A stretch of DNA of 37,896 nucleotides from an uncultured Actinomycetes bacterium (GTDB taxonomy: Bacteria > Actinomycetota > Thermoleophilia > Miltoncostaeales > Miltoncostaeaceae), in the NCBI GenBank assembly GCA_903896045.1, contig CAITWD010000015.1, positions 1 through 37,896 on the forward strand, in the 5' to 3' direction. The translations under genes and the position numbers were made by a program. This document shows positions 1 through 7,092 of the stretch, piece by piece. The notes under the pieces were generated by a model. The model saw only the letters and a program-made list of their open reading frames with translations, ran no database searches and had not been told where the DNA came from. The stretch's first letter is position 1. Every line of letters begins with the position of its first letter.

Positions 1-719
1 CCCTGGTCGCCCTTGGGACCCTGGAAGCCGGTGGCGCCGTCGCCACCCCGGTCACCCTTGGGACCCTGGAGACCTTCTCCACCGGTGTCACCCTGAGGGC
101 CTTGACCACCATCGCGACCAGGATCACCGGTGTCACCGCGAGGTCCTGGGGCACCCGGACCACCATCGCGACCAGGACCACCGGTGTCACCGCGAGGTCC
201 TGGGGCACCCGGACCACCGTCACGTCCTGGAGCACCGGTCGCACCCTGGTCACCATTTGAACCAGTCGGCCCAATCAGACCATCAGCGCCAGTGGCGCCC
301 TGGGCACCGGGAGCACCGGTCGCACCCTGGTCACCATTTGAACCAGTCGGCCCAATCAGACCATCAGCGCCAGTGGCGCCCTGGGCACCGGGAGCACCGG
401 TCGCACCCTGGTCACCCTTTGGACCAGACGGCCCAATCAGACCATTAGCACCGCGAAGGCCTGCCGCCCCCACAACGTTGGAATTGGGAATGTGAATGGT
501 GGCATAGCCACGTGCACATTTCGCCGTCTTGGAAAACTTTGCGTGCACGACATCAAATTTCAAATTTTTCGTGGTTTCAGTCACCGAGAGACACAGCGTC
601 GAACTCGAACTCGCAGCAGCTGCGGCCCCCACTGAAATTGCGCCACCGGCAAGTACCAGCCCGGAAGCCAAGCTCAATGCGGCAATTTGCCGACGGCTTG
701 TGCGCTTTGAAGAACTCAT
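1..719 (-). CDS. Secreted collagen-like Gly-X-Y repeat protein (partial, N-terminal part)
   Basis: The frame is open from an ATG at 719 to the window edge (239 codons and two bases), so the C-terminus is missing. GGGGAG lies a few bases before the ATG. Residues 1-38 look like a signal peptide: basic start (KRTSRR), hydrophobic core, then an Ala/Ser-rich stretch. Residues 39-85 form a short non-repetitive region with two Cys (43 and 68). From about residue 85 to the edge every third residue is Gly (GAAGLRGANG, GPKGDQG and similar), the collagen triple-helix pattern, built from tandem DNA repeats. Known bacterial collagen-like proteins are surface or extracellular trimers; that role here is inference. 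A related C-terminal fragment lies at the other end of the window. The proline-rich open frames on the plus strand across this region are shadows of the repeat. Confidence 0.88.
   Translation of the reverse strand, partial: MSSSKRTSRRQIAALSLASGLVLAGGAISVGAAAAASSSSTLCLSVTETTKNLKFDVVHAKFSKTAKCARGYATIHIPNSNVVGAAGLRGANGLIGPSGPKGDQGATGAPGAQGATGADGLIGPTGSNGDQGATGAPGAQGATGADGLIGPTGSNGDQGATGAPGRDGGPGAPGPRGDTGGPGRDGGPGAPGPRGDTGDPGRDGGQGPQGDTGGEGLQGPKGDRGGDGATGFQGPKGDQ
111..218. repeat. 54-bp tandem repeat, two copies, inside collagen-like gene
   Basis: Copies at 111-164 and 165-218 are nearly identical, differing for example at one base near 123/177. The unit encodes 18 residues, that is six Gly-X-Y triplets, so copy-number change keeps the frame and the collagen register. 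Confidence 0.85.
231..450. repeat. 81-bp tandem repeat, two full and one diverged copy
   Basis: The motif AGCACCGGTCGCACCCTGG recurs at 231, 312 and 393, giving an exact 81-base period (27 residues, nine Gly-X-Y triplets). The copies at 231-311 and 312-392 look identical; the third, from 393, diverges after about 25 bases. Near-identity suggests recent duplication. Confidence 0.88.
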
Positions 720-845
720 GCGGGTCTCCCCTAGTAGAAACAGTGGAGGAAGACTCCCGCGTTGCAATTGCCGCGCCTACTGGCCCATAGCCGAGAGTCG
801 CGTACCTGGGGACTAGTTCATGGCCTCTCAATTCCAACGGGACGA

Positions 846-867
846 CACCCCATCGCGCGATGGGGTG
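846..867. other. Perfect 22-bp palindrome
   Basis: CACCCCATCGC is followed directly by GCGATGGGGTG, giving a gapless 22-bp palindrome. It lies about 130 bases upstream of the collagen-like start, between that gene and a terminator at 893-923. No T-run follows it on either strand, so an operator or protein-binding site is as likely as a transcript hairpin. The rest of 720-1119 shows no convincing gene. Confidence 0.6.
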
Positions 868-892
868 CCACTCATGATGCAATGCATAGCTG

Positions 893-923
893 ATAAAAAA
901 ATATGCCAATTTCCAGGCATATT
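893..923 (-). terminator. Rho-independent terminator downstream of the glycosyltransferase
   Basis: On the minus strand AATATGCC (916-923 complement) and GGCATATT (900-907 complement) form an 8-bp stem with an 8-base loop, followed by a run of T (895-901 read as A on plus). It lies about 200 bases after the stop of the gene at 1120-2361 and would insulate it from the collagen-like gene. Confidence 0.75.
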
Positions 924-1119
924 GTTCGATGAGCGAACTATCCGAATGTCGGGTCCGCGTCTGCCACGACCTCGAGTTGCGCATTTAACACCTGTCTACA
1001 GAGATGTCGCCGCGCGACCGGTTTTTACTGCGTTTCTCGTGATTTACGTATGCATATATTCGGCAGGAGGAGGATCACACCGCATTCGAGAGGCTGCAGT
1101 GGGTCAGCTTCATCTCGCG

Positions 1120-2361
1120 TTACGCCAGAAGTGGTCCGCCCTGACGGGGCCCATCCTTGATTGCGAGAAGGTTTGCCTGCACATACGCGATATTGGCCAC
1201 CTGCTGCCACTCAGACGGAAAGAAGGTCCGAATGTGACTGATCTGGAATCGTGCCGTGAGCGTCGGGATGCTCGGTCGCAGCGCTTCTTGGGTGACGTAC
1301 CAGAAGCTGTTCTCGTTGTAGAACGCCACATGACTGGGGTCCTGGAACGCACCGCGTCCATCTGTGCTGGGAGTCATGGTGAAGAGGATGCCCCCATCCG
1401 CAAGCACGCGGTACATCTCGTTAAACAGTGCACCACGGTCAGGAATACGCTGGAGCAGGTCGTTGGCAACGATTCGCCCCACGCTGCTGTCGGGAAATGG
1501 AAGTCGAGGATTAAAAGGATCCACCATCACTCGCTGGAGCGGTTCCTCATATCCAATCGTGGCCGATGTTGGTGTCACAAGTCCGATCTGCGCAAGCCCA
1601 TTCCGTTGCGACCACGCCTGGGCCATTGCGTCAATCCGCTCCTGGTAATACCGAACGGTCTGCTCCTGGATATAGCGATTCGTGTCGGGATCACTTTGCG
1701 TATTCGCGTCATGCATCCGCTGGAGATAGAGCAGCTCCTTGATGTGATGAAACCCACCGTATTCGAACATGCGCATCATGAGGTCCTGGTCATCCAGGAC
1801 GACGAGATCTGGATTGAATCCACCAATCGCCTCGTATGCGTCACGTCGGAACGCGCGAAGATGGTTCGGGGCGTACCAGATGTAGCTGACATTGTGCGGG
1901 GTTGGCGCGAGCGAGTTGCAGCGCAGGTACGTCACACCATCGAGCGTCTGATCGTCGTACTCCCACCCCATCGCCAGGTTGAACGTGGTGTCATCACGAG
2001 ATGCATCAGCCTTGATTTGTGCACAGTCGGAATACACAAACACCGCATCGGGATGCGCGATGAATGCGTCTCGGGTCTTTTCGAGGCAGGTGGACCCAAG
2101 AACATCATCATGATCCAACTCGACAAGAATGTCGCCGGTCGCCTTTGCGCATGCCGCGCGCTTCGCCGCCCCAACACCACGCACAGACGAATCAACTGTA
2201 ATCACGACGCGGGGGTCATCGACTGGTGGCCTCCAGTCAACTGCACCACCATTCAGCAGGACCACCCATTCCCACTCATGCAATGTTTGACGGGCCAGAC
2301 TCTCGTAGGCCTCATTCAAATACTTTGGGTTGTTGCTCGGCGTAAATACGCTCACCTGCAT
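1120..2361 (-). CDS. Family 2 glycosyltransferase with C-terminal methyltransferase-like domain
   Basis: 413 residues. The start is the ATG at 2361, with AGGGGG nine bases upstream; a TTG eight codons earlier has no such site. The N-terminal 230 or so residues show a GT-A fold: start VSVFTPSNN, then TGDILVELDHDD with the metal/nucleotide-binding acidic cluster at 83-86, and later a GGFN segment with VLDDQDLMMR. The C-terminal part (about 275-400) resembles the second half of a class I SAM methyltransferase (LPFPDSSVGRIV, YRVLADGG, FTMTPS), but I see no glycine-rich SAM motif in front of it. It probably transfers a sugar in cell-envelope or exopolysaccharide assembly; donor and acceptor are unknown. 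It stands alone between two long non-coding stretches, upstream of the collagen-like gene, so decoration of a surface protein is possible but speculative. Confidence 0.85.
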   Translation of the reverse strand: MQVSVFTPSNNPKYLNEAYESLARQTLHEWEWVVLLNGGAVDWRPPVDDPRVVITVDSSVRGVGAAKRAACAKATGDILVELDHDDVLGSTCLEKTRDAFIAHPDAVFVYSDCAQIKADASRDDTTFNLAMGWEYDDQTLDGVTYLRCNSLAPTPHNVSYIWYAPNHLRAFRRDAYEAIGGFNPDLVVLDDQDLMMRMFEYGGFHHIKELLYLQRMHDANTQSDPDTNRYIQEQTVRYYQERIDAMAQAWSQRNGLAQIGLVTPTSATIGYEEPLQRVMVDPFNPRLPFPDSSVGRIVANDLLQRIPDRGALFNEMYRVLADGGILFTMTPSTDGRGAFQDPSHVAFYNENSFWYVTQEALRPSIPTLTARFQISHIRTFFPSEWQQVANIAYVQANLLAIKDGPRQGGPLLA

Positions 2362-3045
2362 TACTCGCGACCCCCTGCATATCAATTCTCAGCACGCATG
2401 CATTGCACTCATTGAACGCTGCGCTACCGAGACAGCGGCAACAGGCCAATCGCATTCAACTTTCCTATCGACCGCTCGCACGCAGAATGAAGAATCCACG
2501 CACCGTCGATTGAGAGTGCACAGATCTTTACGGTGCGCCGGGGGCGTTTCCTTCGCTCGCGTATTCCGGACATCTGTGCCGGAACAGCTCACGCAGTGCC
2601 CCGAGAGGGTACCGATCTCATGTCGATCAATAGCGTGATGGGAAACGGTGCGTTCGCTACCGCTGGTCGCTGTCTGCACAGGCAAGCGGTTTCAGAGCAG
2701 GCGACCGAGTTCACATGAGTATTCGCGCCCTCCCCAACGGGCGTTGGTGCAAGAAACACCGAGTCCTCGTCACGAATCGGTAGGAGATCGTGCCGGAGAC
2801 CAAGCGCGCGCGTCGCCCTGGGACGCGCACAGGCACCCGGCAGCCAACGCCGGCAGATCTCAGTTCGGGAGAGCCCTTCGATAACGAATATGTGGAGCGG
2901 TTCCGCTCGATGTCTATCGATTCGGCGGTGACATCGTCGCGAGGTGCGCCACTCCTAGTTGGTGTGCCGCTTGCAAGCTCCGGACCCCTCCGGAGGGCTC
3001 ATCTCTTTCACGCCGGGTCGCCAACAATGTTCCTGGGTACAACAC
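2362..3045. other. Long non-coding stretch without recognisable gene
   Basis: This gap separates the glycosyltransferase from the TMEM175-like gene. Open frames here have no homology I recognise and no good start sites. Two small inverted repeats are visible: TTCCGG/CCGGAA at 2564-2569 and 2579-2584, and GAGCGG/CCGCTC at 2895-2908. An 18-codon frame at 2715 begins like an integrase N-terminus (MSIRALPNGRW) and then stops. Nothing here supports a firm call. Confidence 0.5.
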
Positions 3046-3618
3046 CTAGCCCGCGACCTTCTCGATGCGCCGGTCGGGCACCAGCCACATCAACGTGACG
3101 GCCACGACGATGGCGAGCGACACCCAGTGGCTGAGAAAAGCGAGTGCCATGGCCAGCGCGAGGCCGATGCCGGACACCTTTCCCTTGACGTCACGTCCAA
3201 GTGCGACGGCGAGCATCGAGTCCCGCCCCTGGGCGCGGACGATGACGGTCTGCAGGATCAGGTAGGCGATTCCCGCCATGAACATCACCGCCGCGTACGC
3301 CGCGGTTGGCAGCGCATCGAAGTTGTTCTGCCCCATCCATCCGGTAACGAAGGGCACGAGCGACAACCAGAAGAGGAGATGGAGGTTGGCCCACAGGATG
3401 CCACCGCTCACCCGCTCGACGGTGGAGAGCAGGTGGTGATGGTTGTTCCAGTAGATGCCGAGGAACATGAAGCTCAGAACGTACGTGAGCAACGGAGCGA
3501 CATCGGGCCGGATCGCGGCGAGGTCCGACCCATGGGGAATTTGCAGACCCAGGATCATAATCGTGATGAGGATCGCGATGACCCCGTCGCTGAAGGCCTC
3601 AAGACGGCCCCTACTCAT
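3046..3618 (-). CDS. TMEM175-family (DUF1211) potassium channel-like membrane protein
   Basis: 190 residues. The signature RLEAFSDGVIAI sits in the first segment (residues 5-16), as in bacterial TMEM175 proteins, where the FSD motif lines the pore. About six membrane segments follow: roughly 12-27, 43-58 (before WNNHHHLL), 77-95, 108-127, 147-163 and 168-183. Length fits one bacterial six-helix repeat, which in the family assembles as a tetramer and conducts K+. The start is fixed by an ATGA overlap with the preceding NTF2-like gene (ATG at 3618, TGA at 3617), so the two are probably translationally coupled. Ion selectivity is known for the family, not shown here. Confidence 0.85.
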   Translation of the reverse strand: MSRGRLEAFSDGVIAILITIMILGLQIPHGSDLAAIRPDVAPLLTYVLSFMFLGIYWNNHHHLLSTVERVSGGILWANLHLLFWLSLVPFVTGWMGQNNFDALPTAAYAAVMFMAGIAYLILQTVIVRAQGRDSMLAVALGRDVKGKVSGIGLALAMALAFLSHWVSLAIVVAVTLMWLVPDRRIEKVAG

Positions 3619-4031
3619 GCGCAAAACGTCTCTTCCCAATAGCGCAAGCCATCGGCATGGCGGCCGATCATGCGCCGGGCGCCGTCTTCCCGGTGGAAGG
3701 CGCTGATCTCTCGGATGGCCATCTTCGCGATCTGTCCGCCCTGCTGCCTGACCTCACCGCGGATGAGGTGCGTCGGCATCGCCATGGGGCCCGACACGAC
3801 AACGTGGGTCTGGGTCCCGCGGACCGTTCCGCCGGAACTCTTCTCCCCTTGCGTCTGCCAGTTTCGCCAGGTCTCCGCCCAGCCAATCCGATTCGATCCC
3901 TCAGCGCTGAGGTAGGTGACGTCGTCGGTATCGGAGTAGATTTCCGCACACGGCGCCGGGTCGCCATTGCGCATCGCGTTCGGGACGACGAACCACTGCT
4001 GCACCGCTCGATGAGCCGTATCTTTTGCCAT
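3615..4031 (-). CDS. NTF2-like / SnoaL-like small protein
   Basis: 138 residues from the ATG at 4031, which has GGAGGAG at good spacing; the frame extends further upstream but without codon or start support. The order of features (QQWFVVPNAMRNGDPAPCAEIYSDTDD split over residues 12-38, then IGWAETWRNW, and a C-terminal strand-rich part ending HADGLRYWEE) resembles the NTF2/SnoaL/DUF4440 superfamily, small cone-shaped domains used as enzymes or ligand binders. No catalytic residue can be named. Its stop overlaps the start of the TMEM175-like gene by four bases, so both form one transcript. The function of the pair is unknown. Confidence 0.65.
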   Translation of the reverse strand: MAKDTAHRAVQQWFVVPNAMRNGDPAPCAEIYSDTDDVTYLSAEGSNRIGWAETWRNWQTQGEKSSGGTVRGTQTHVVVSGPMAMPTHLIRGEVRQQGGQIAKMAIREISAFHREDGARRMIGRHADGLRYWEETFCA

Positions 4032-4501
4032 GCGCTTCGCTCCTCCGGTTGCGTTTCGGAATCTCAAGACGACTGCCCCTCCGACCGCGCTATCAATCAT
4101 AAACCGGCGTTCATCTGGGATCGCGGGTCCCTGATAGCTGAGCAACTCACGATGCGATTGCTGTCTGTTTTCGGGTCGTTTTAGGGTCTTTTGCCCGCTC
4201 TGCGGTGCCATGCCCCCGTATGCGACCGTATGCGCCCAATGGCGTCCCGACATAACGCGCCCCCGATCTGCCCTTCACCGCTACCAATTGCTGTCGACCA
4301 CGCAAACAGCGCGGTAGATGTGGCGGCGCAGGCGCGAAGGCGTTATCGCGGGCAAGCAGTCCGGAGTGTCAACTCGACCCAAGGGGGTGGCTCGCGCGCT
4401 GAATCTCCCGCACCACCTCGGACCGATTCAGACCGACTCCGAAGGTTCTGCTCTCGTGAGCCAGAAACGCAAAATCCCAGCGAAAGCGGGGATTTTCTTG
4501 A
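4032..4501. other. Intergenic stretch before the NTF2-like gene
   Basis: Apart from the hairpin at 4471-4496 I see no gene here. There is a short direct repeat (GTATGCG, twice around 4216-4230). The promoter of the NTF2-like/TMEM175 pair must lie in this stretch, but I cannot place it with confidence. Confidence 0.4.
4471..4496 (-). terminator. Terminator-like hairpin after tRNA-Gly
   Basis: AAAATCCC (4471-4478) and GGGATTTT (4489-4496) pair, closed on the plus strand by a GC-GAAA-GC tetraloop. On the minus strand the hairpin ends in TTTT about 5 bases after the tRNA 3' end region starts its trailer. It fits a terminator for tRNA transcription, although the T-run is only four long. Confidence 0.6.
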
Positions 4502-4574
4502 AGCGGGCGACGAGACTCGAACTCGCGACATCCGGCTTGGGAAGCCGACGCTCTACCAACTGAGCTACACCCGC
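4502..4574 (-). tRNA. tRNA-Gly (anticodon CCC)
   Basis: On the minus strand GCGGGTG pairs with CGCCCGC as the acceptor stem (one G-T pair). The D arm is GCTC-AGTTGGTA-GAGC, the anticodon arm has loop TTCCCAA (anticodon CCC, reading GGG), and the T arm contains GTTCGAGTC. The discriminator base is T, as expected for bacterial tRNA-Gly. CCA is not encoded. It starts nine bases beyond the T-run of the argS terminator. Confidence 0.95.
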
Positions 4575-4582
4575 ATATTCGT

Positions 4583-4615
4583 TAAAAAATAGCAGAGGGA
4601 TCACCGTCCATCTGC
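4583..4615 (-). terminator. Rho-independent terminator of argS
   Basis: On the minus strand GCAGA (4611-4615) pairs with TCTGC (4592-4596), with an inner GGA/TCC helix and a six-base loop, followed by TATTTTTTAA. It begins just after the argS stop. Because tRNA-Gly starts nine bases further on, the tRNA needs read-through or a promoter overlapping this hairpin. Confidence 0.7.
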
Positions 4616-4621
4616 GCCGCA

Positions 4622-6292
4622 CTACATTCGATCAGGCGCCGAAACCCCGAGGTTTCCAAGGCCAATCGCAATGACACCACGGGTTGCACGTGTGAGATCG
4701 ATCCGAAACGCCTGAACCTCTGGCGCTTCACCCACCACGCGGCAGCGGTGATAGAACGCATGCAAATCACGCGCGAGATCTTTGAGATAGGCCGCGACGC
4801 GATGTGGTGCGCGGCGCGCGGCAGCCTCCAGCACCACCTCGGGCCACTCGGTCAAACGAATCACCAATGCGCGCTCACTTGGATCGAGCGCCAACGGCAC
4901 ACCAACACCTGGCGCCACCTTGACCCCCTCATCGGCAGCCTTGGCCAGAATGCTGACGCACCGTGCGTGGGCGTACTGCACGTAGTAGACCGGATTCTCT
5001 TGGCTTTTCTCGCGCGCAAGATCCAGGTCCAGCTCGAATGCAGTGTCGTGGCTGCGCTCAACCAGAAAGAACCGCGTCGCGTCGACGCCAATGTCATCGA
5101 GTAACTCACCAAGCGTGACAAGGGTCCCAGCGCGCTTACTCATGCGCTTGGCCTCGCCATGCTCAACGAGACTCACCAATTGCATGATGATGACTTCAAG
5201 GCATTCCGCAGGGAATCCTCCGGCGACAACTACGGCGCGCAGCCGATCGATATATCCGTGATGGTCAGCGCCCAGAATGTCGATCATCCGATCGCCCATC
5301 CGTGCTGCTTTATCGAGGTGGTACGCGACATCTGCGGCGAGATAGGTCGAGGCACCATCTGAGCGCACCAGCACGCGATCCTTTGTGTCACCAAAGTCGG
5401 TGGTACGAAACCACACTGCCCCATCTTCTGTGAAGGTATGTCCGGCATTCTCGAGCGCCGCGATCCCTTCGACGACTCTTCCCGCCTCATGGAGGGACGT
5501 TTCAGAGAAAAACTGATCCATCCGAACGCCGCAACGCGCGAGTTCCGCCATCGTGCGCGCCAGCATTCGCCGTCCGCCCTCACCCGAGAAATAGGCCCGC
5601 GCGTCAGCGGTTGGTGGACTCACCTGTCCGGAGAACCGATCGCCGATTTCATTCCTGATCTCACGGGCGATCTCAGCAACGTAATCGCCCTGATACCCGT
5701 CTTCGGGGAGATGACTGGGCTCACCCAATTCCTCGGCATACCTGGCAGCAACAGAAGCGCCAAATAACTCCATCTGTCGGCCAAAATCATTGACATAACA
5801 CTCACGCCACACCCGGTGCCCGACGAACGACAACATCCGGGCAAGTGCATCCCCATATGCCGCATGCCGGGCATGACCGACATGCATCGGTCCGGTGGGA
5901 TTTGGCGAGACAAACTCCAAAAGAATGGATTCCGGTTCCGCGACTGATCCCGTACCGAATCCCGCCCCTGCCGTGGCAATCGCACGCACGACACCAACAA
6001 ACCATGCAGGCGAGAGCGTGATGTTTAAAAATCCAGGCCCCGCGACCTCGACCTGCGCGATGACACCTCCAAGGTCATCTCGCGCAGCGAGTCCGGCGGC
6101 GATGTCGTCGGCGATCTGACGAGGCGGGCGACCCGATGCCTTTGCGAGGCTCATCGCAATCGGGCTTGCGATGTCGCCATGCTCGGGCCGTGCAGGGGGC
6201 ACCAACGCAACTGTTGGGTCGCTCACGCCGGATGCAGTATTCGCCGCATCGGCGATGGCACGAGCAAGGTCATCGAGAAAATTGGTCGTCAC
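4622..6292 (-). CDS. argS: Arginyl-tRNA synthetase
   Basis: 556 residues; charges tRNA-Arg with arginine using ATP. The N-terminal additional domain spans about 1-110. The class I catalytic core shows NPTGPMHVGHARHA (HIGH-type motif, about residues 131-144) and EAKRMSKRAGTL (KMSK-type motif, about residues 370-380). The C-terminal DALR anticodon-binding domain ends in AIGLGNLGVSAPDRM, the usual ArgS terminus. Start is a GTG at 6292, with AAGG about eight bases before; TAAGGT at the same place also fits a -10 box. It lies 18 bases behind rlmH and is probably co-transcribed with it. Confidence 0.97.
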   Translation of the reverse strand: MTTNFLDDLARAIADAANTASGVSDPTVALVPPARPEHGDIASPIAMSLAKASGRPPRQIADDIAAGLAARDDLGGVIAQVEVAGPGFLNITLSPAWFVGVVRAIATAGAGFGTGSVAEPESILLEFVSPNPTGPMHVGHARHAAYGDALARMLSFVGHRVWRECYVNDFGRQMELFGASVAARYAEELGEPSHLPEDGYQGDYVAEIAREIRNEIGDRFSGQVSPPTADARAYFSGEGGRRMLARTMAELARCGVRMDQFFSETSLHEAGRVVEGIAALENAGHTFTEDGAVWFRTTDFGDTKDRVLVRSDGASTYLAADVAYHLDKAARMGDRMIDILGADHHGYIDRLRAVVVAGGFPAECLEVIIMQLVSLVEHGEAKRMSKRAGTLVTLGELLDDIGVDATRFFLVERSHDTAFELDLDLAREKSQENPVYYVQYAHARCVSILAKAADEGVKVAPGVGVPLALDPSERALVIRLTEWPEVVLEAAARRAPHRVAAYLKDLARDLHAFYHRCRVVGEAPEVQAFRIDLTRATRGVIAIGLGNLGVSAPDRM

Positions 6293-6310
6293 GTGTGGGA
6301 CCTTATCGAT

Positions 6311-6787
6311 CTAATGGGGGTACGGGTGCCCCTGCAAGACGCACAGGGCACGATAGAGCTGCTCGGTCAGCACGACTCGCGCAAGCTGATGCGGCATCGT
6401 GAGCGGACCGAGCGACATCTGCTCATCACAGCTTTTGCGCAATTCCCCATCGATACCGCTTGCTCCTCCAATAATCATCGCAACGGGCCGCCCCGAGGAC
6501 AATCGACGCTCGAGCCACTCGGCAAATGCCACACTTGATGCCGGTTGCGCACCTGTTGGGTCAAGGCACACCGTCCATGCATTCCGTGCGAGCCGCACAC
6601 GCATCCGTTCCGCCTCCGCGCTACGTGCAGCTGCCTCGCCCCGCTGCAACGGCTCCGCCGCGACCTCATCGCTACGAAAACTGGTCATGTGCGAGAGTCG
6701 CCGCTCGTACTCACGGCCTGCGGCATCATGGGGCGGGCGAAGCGTCCCAACGCACAGAATCTGGATAGCTGGCGATTTCACCGACAC
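6311..6787 (-). CDS. rlmH: 23S rRNA (pseudouridine1915-N3)-methyltransferase RlmH
   Basis: 158 residues, the normal RlmH length. It is a SPOUT-class enzyme that methylates pseudouridine 1915 of 23S rRNA in assembled ribosomes, using SAM. The knotted C-terminal half is well conserved: MIIGGASGID (SAM site), then MSLGPLTMPHQLARVVLTEQLYRA in two parts, and the terminal HPYPH. The start is a GTG at 6787 with GGGAG seven bases before it. It precedes argS by 18 bases, so both are likely one translation-related transcript. Confidence 0.95.
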   Translation of the reverse strand: MSVKSPAIQILCVGTLRPPHDAAGREYERRLSHMTSFRSDEVAAEPLQRGEAAARSAEAERMRVRLARNAWTVCLDPTGAQPASSVAFAEWLERRLSSGRPVAMIIGGASGIDGELRKSCDEQMSLGPLTMPHQLARVVLTEQLYRALCVLQGHPYPH

Positions 6788-7059
6788 GTCGGAGCTCCCT
6801 CGGGGTGCGTTCTGCGATCTCGCATGGGCGCGCGCATCATGACAAAGACCAATCCTGCACGCGATGGAGGGTTGGTAGCGTCGCTCTCTTTCATGCGCAC
6901 CTCCTCTCCACCACGGACCACCTCCCCTGTCGGGAACACGTTCATCAATGGTGCAGGTGGCGCTCTGCGGGTATCTTCTGGGTCACTGGTTGCAATGACC
7001 CATATCGCGACCTTCGGTGCAGGAAACGAGGCATGCACAATGATGCGATCCATGATCAC
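6778..7059 (-). CDS. Possible small protein upstream of rlmH (unknown)
   Basis: A 93-codon frame begins with GTG at 7059, with AGGAAGG ten bases before it, and ends overlapping the rlmH start by ten bases. I recognise no family. The C-terminal part is Met/Arg-rich (GLVFVMMR, MRDRR). Codon use is not decisive. It fills most of the 305-base gap between rlmH and the divergent desulfurase-like gene; the alternative is that this gap is only a divergent promoter region. An inverted repeat GGGTCA/TGACCC (6980-6985, 6996-7001) also lies here. Confidence 0.28.
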   Translation of the reverse strand: MIMDRIIVHASFPAPKVAIWVIATSDPEDTRRAPPAPLMNVFPTGEVVRGGEEVRMKESDATNPPSRAGLVFVMMRAPMRDRRTHPEGAPTCR

Positions 7060-7092
7060 CGCGCACACCCCTTCCTCGGAGGCGGGGGTCTC

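Noticed and set aside
130-495. Proline-rich protein on the plus strand over the collagen repeats
   Set aside because: It is the antisense shadow of Gly-X-Y codons; the minus strand has a signal peptide, ribosome site and clean repeat register.
820-2415. Very long open frame (531 codons) on the plus strand
   Set aside because: It is antisense to the glycosyltransferase, has no family resemblance, and reflects GC-rich codon structure only.
2715-2770. Integrase-like N-terminus (MSIRALPNGRW)
   Set aside because: Only about ten residues match before a stop, with no integrase sequence in any frame after it; no attachment site or tRNA overlap nearby.
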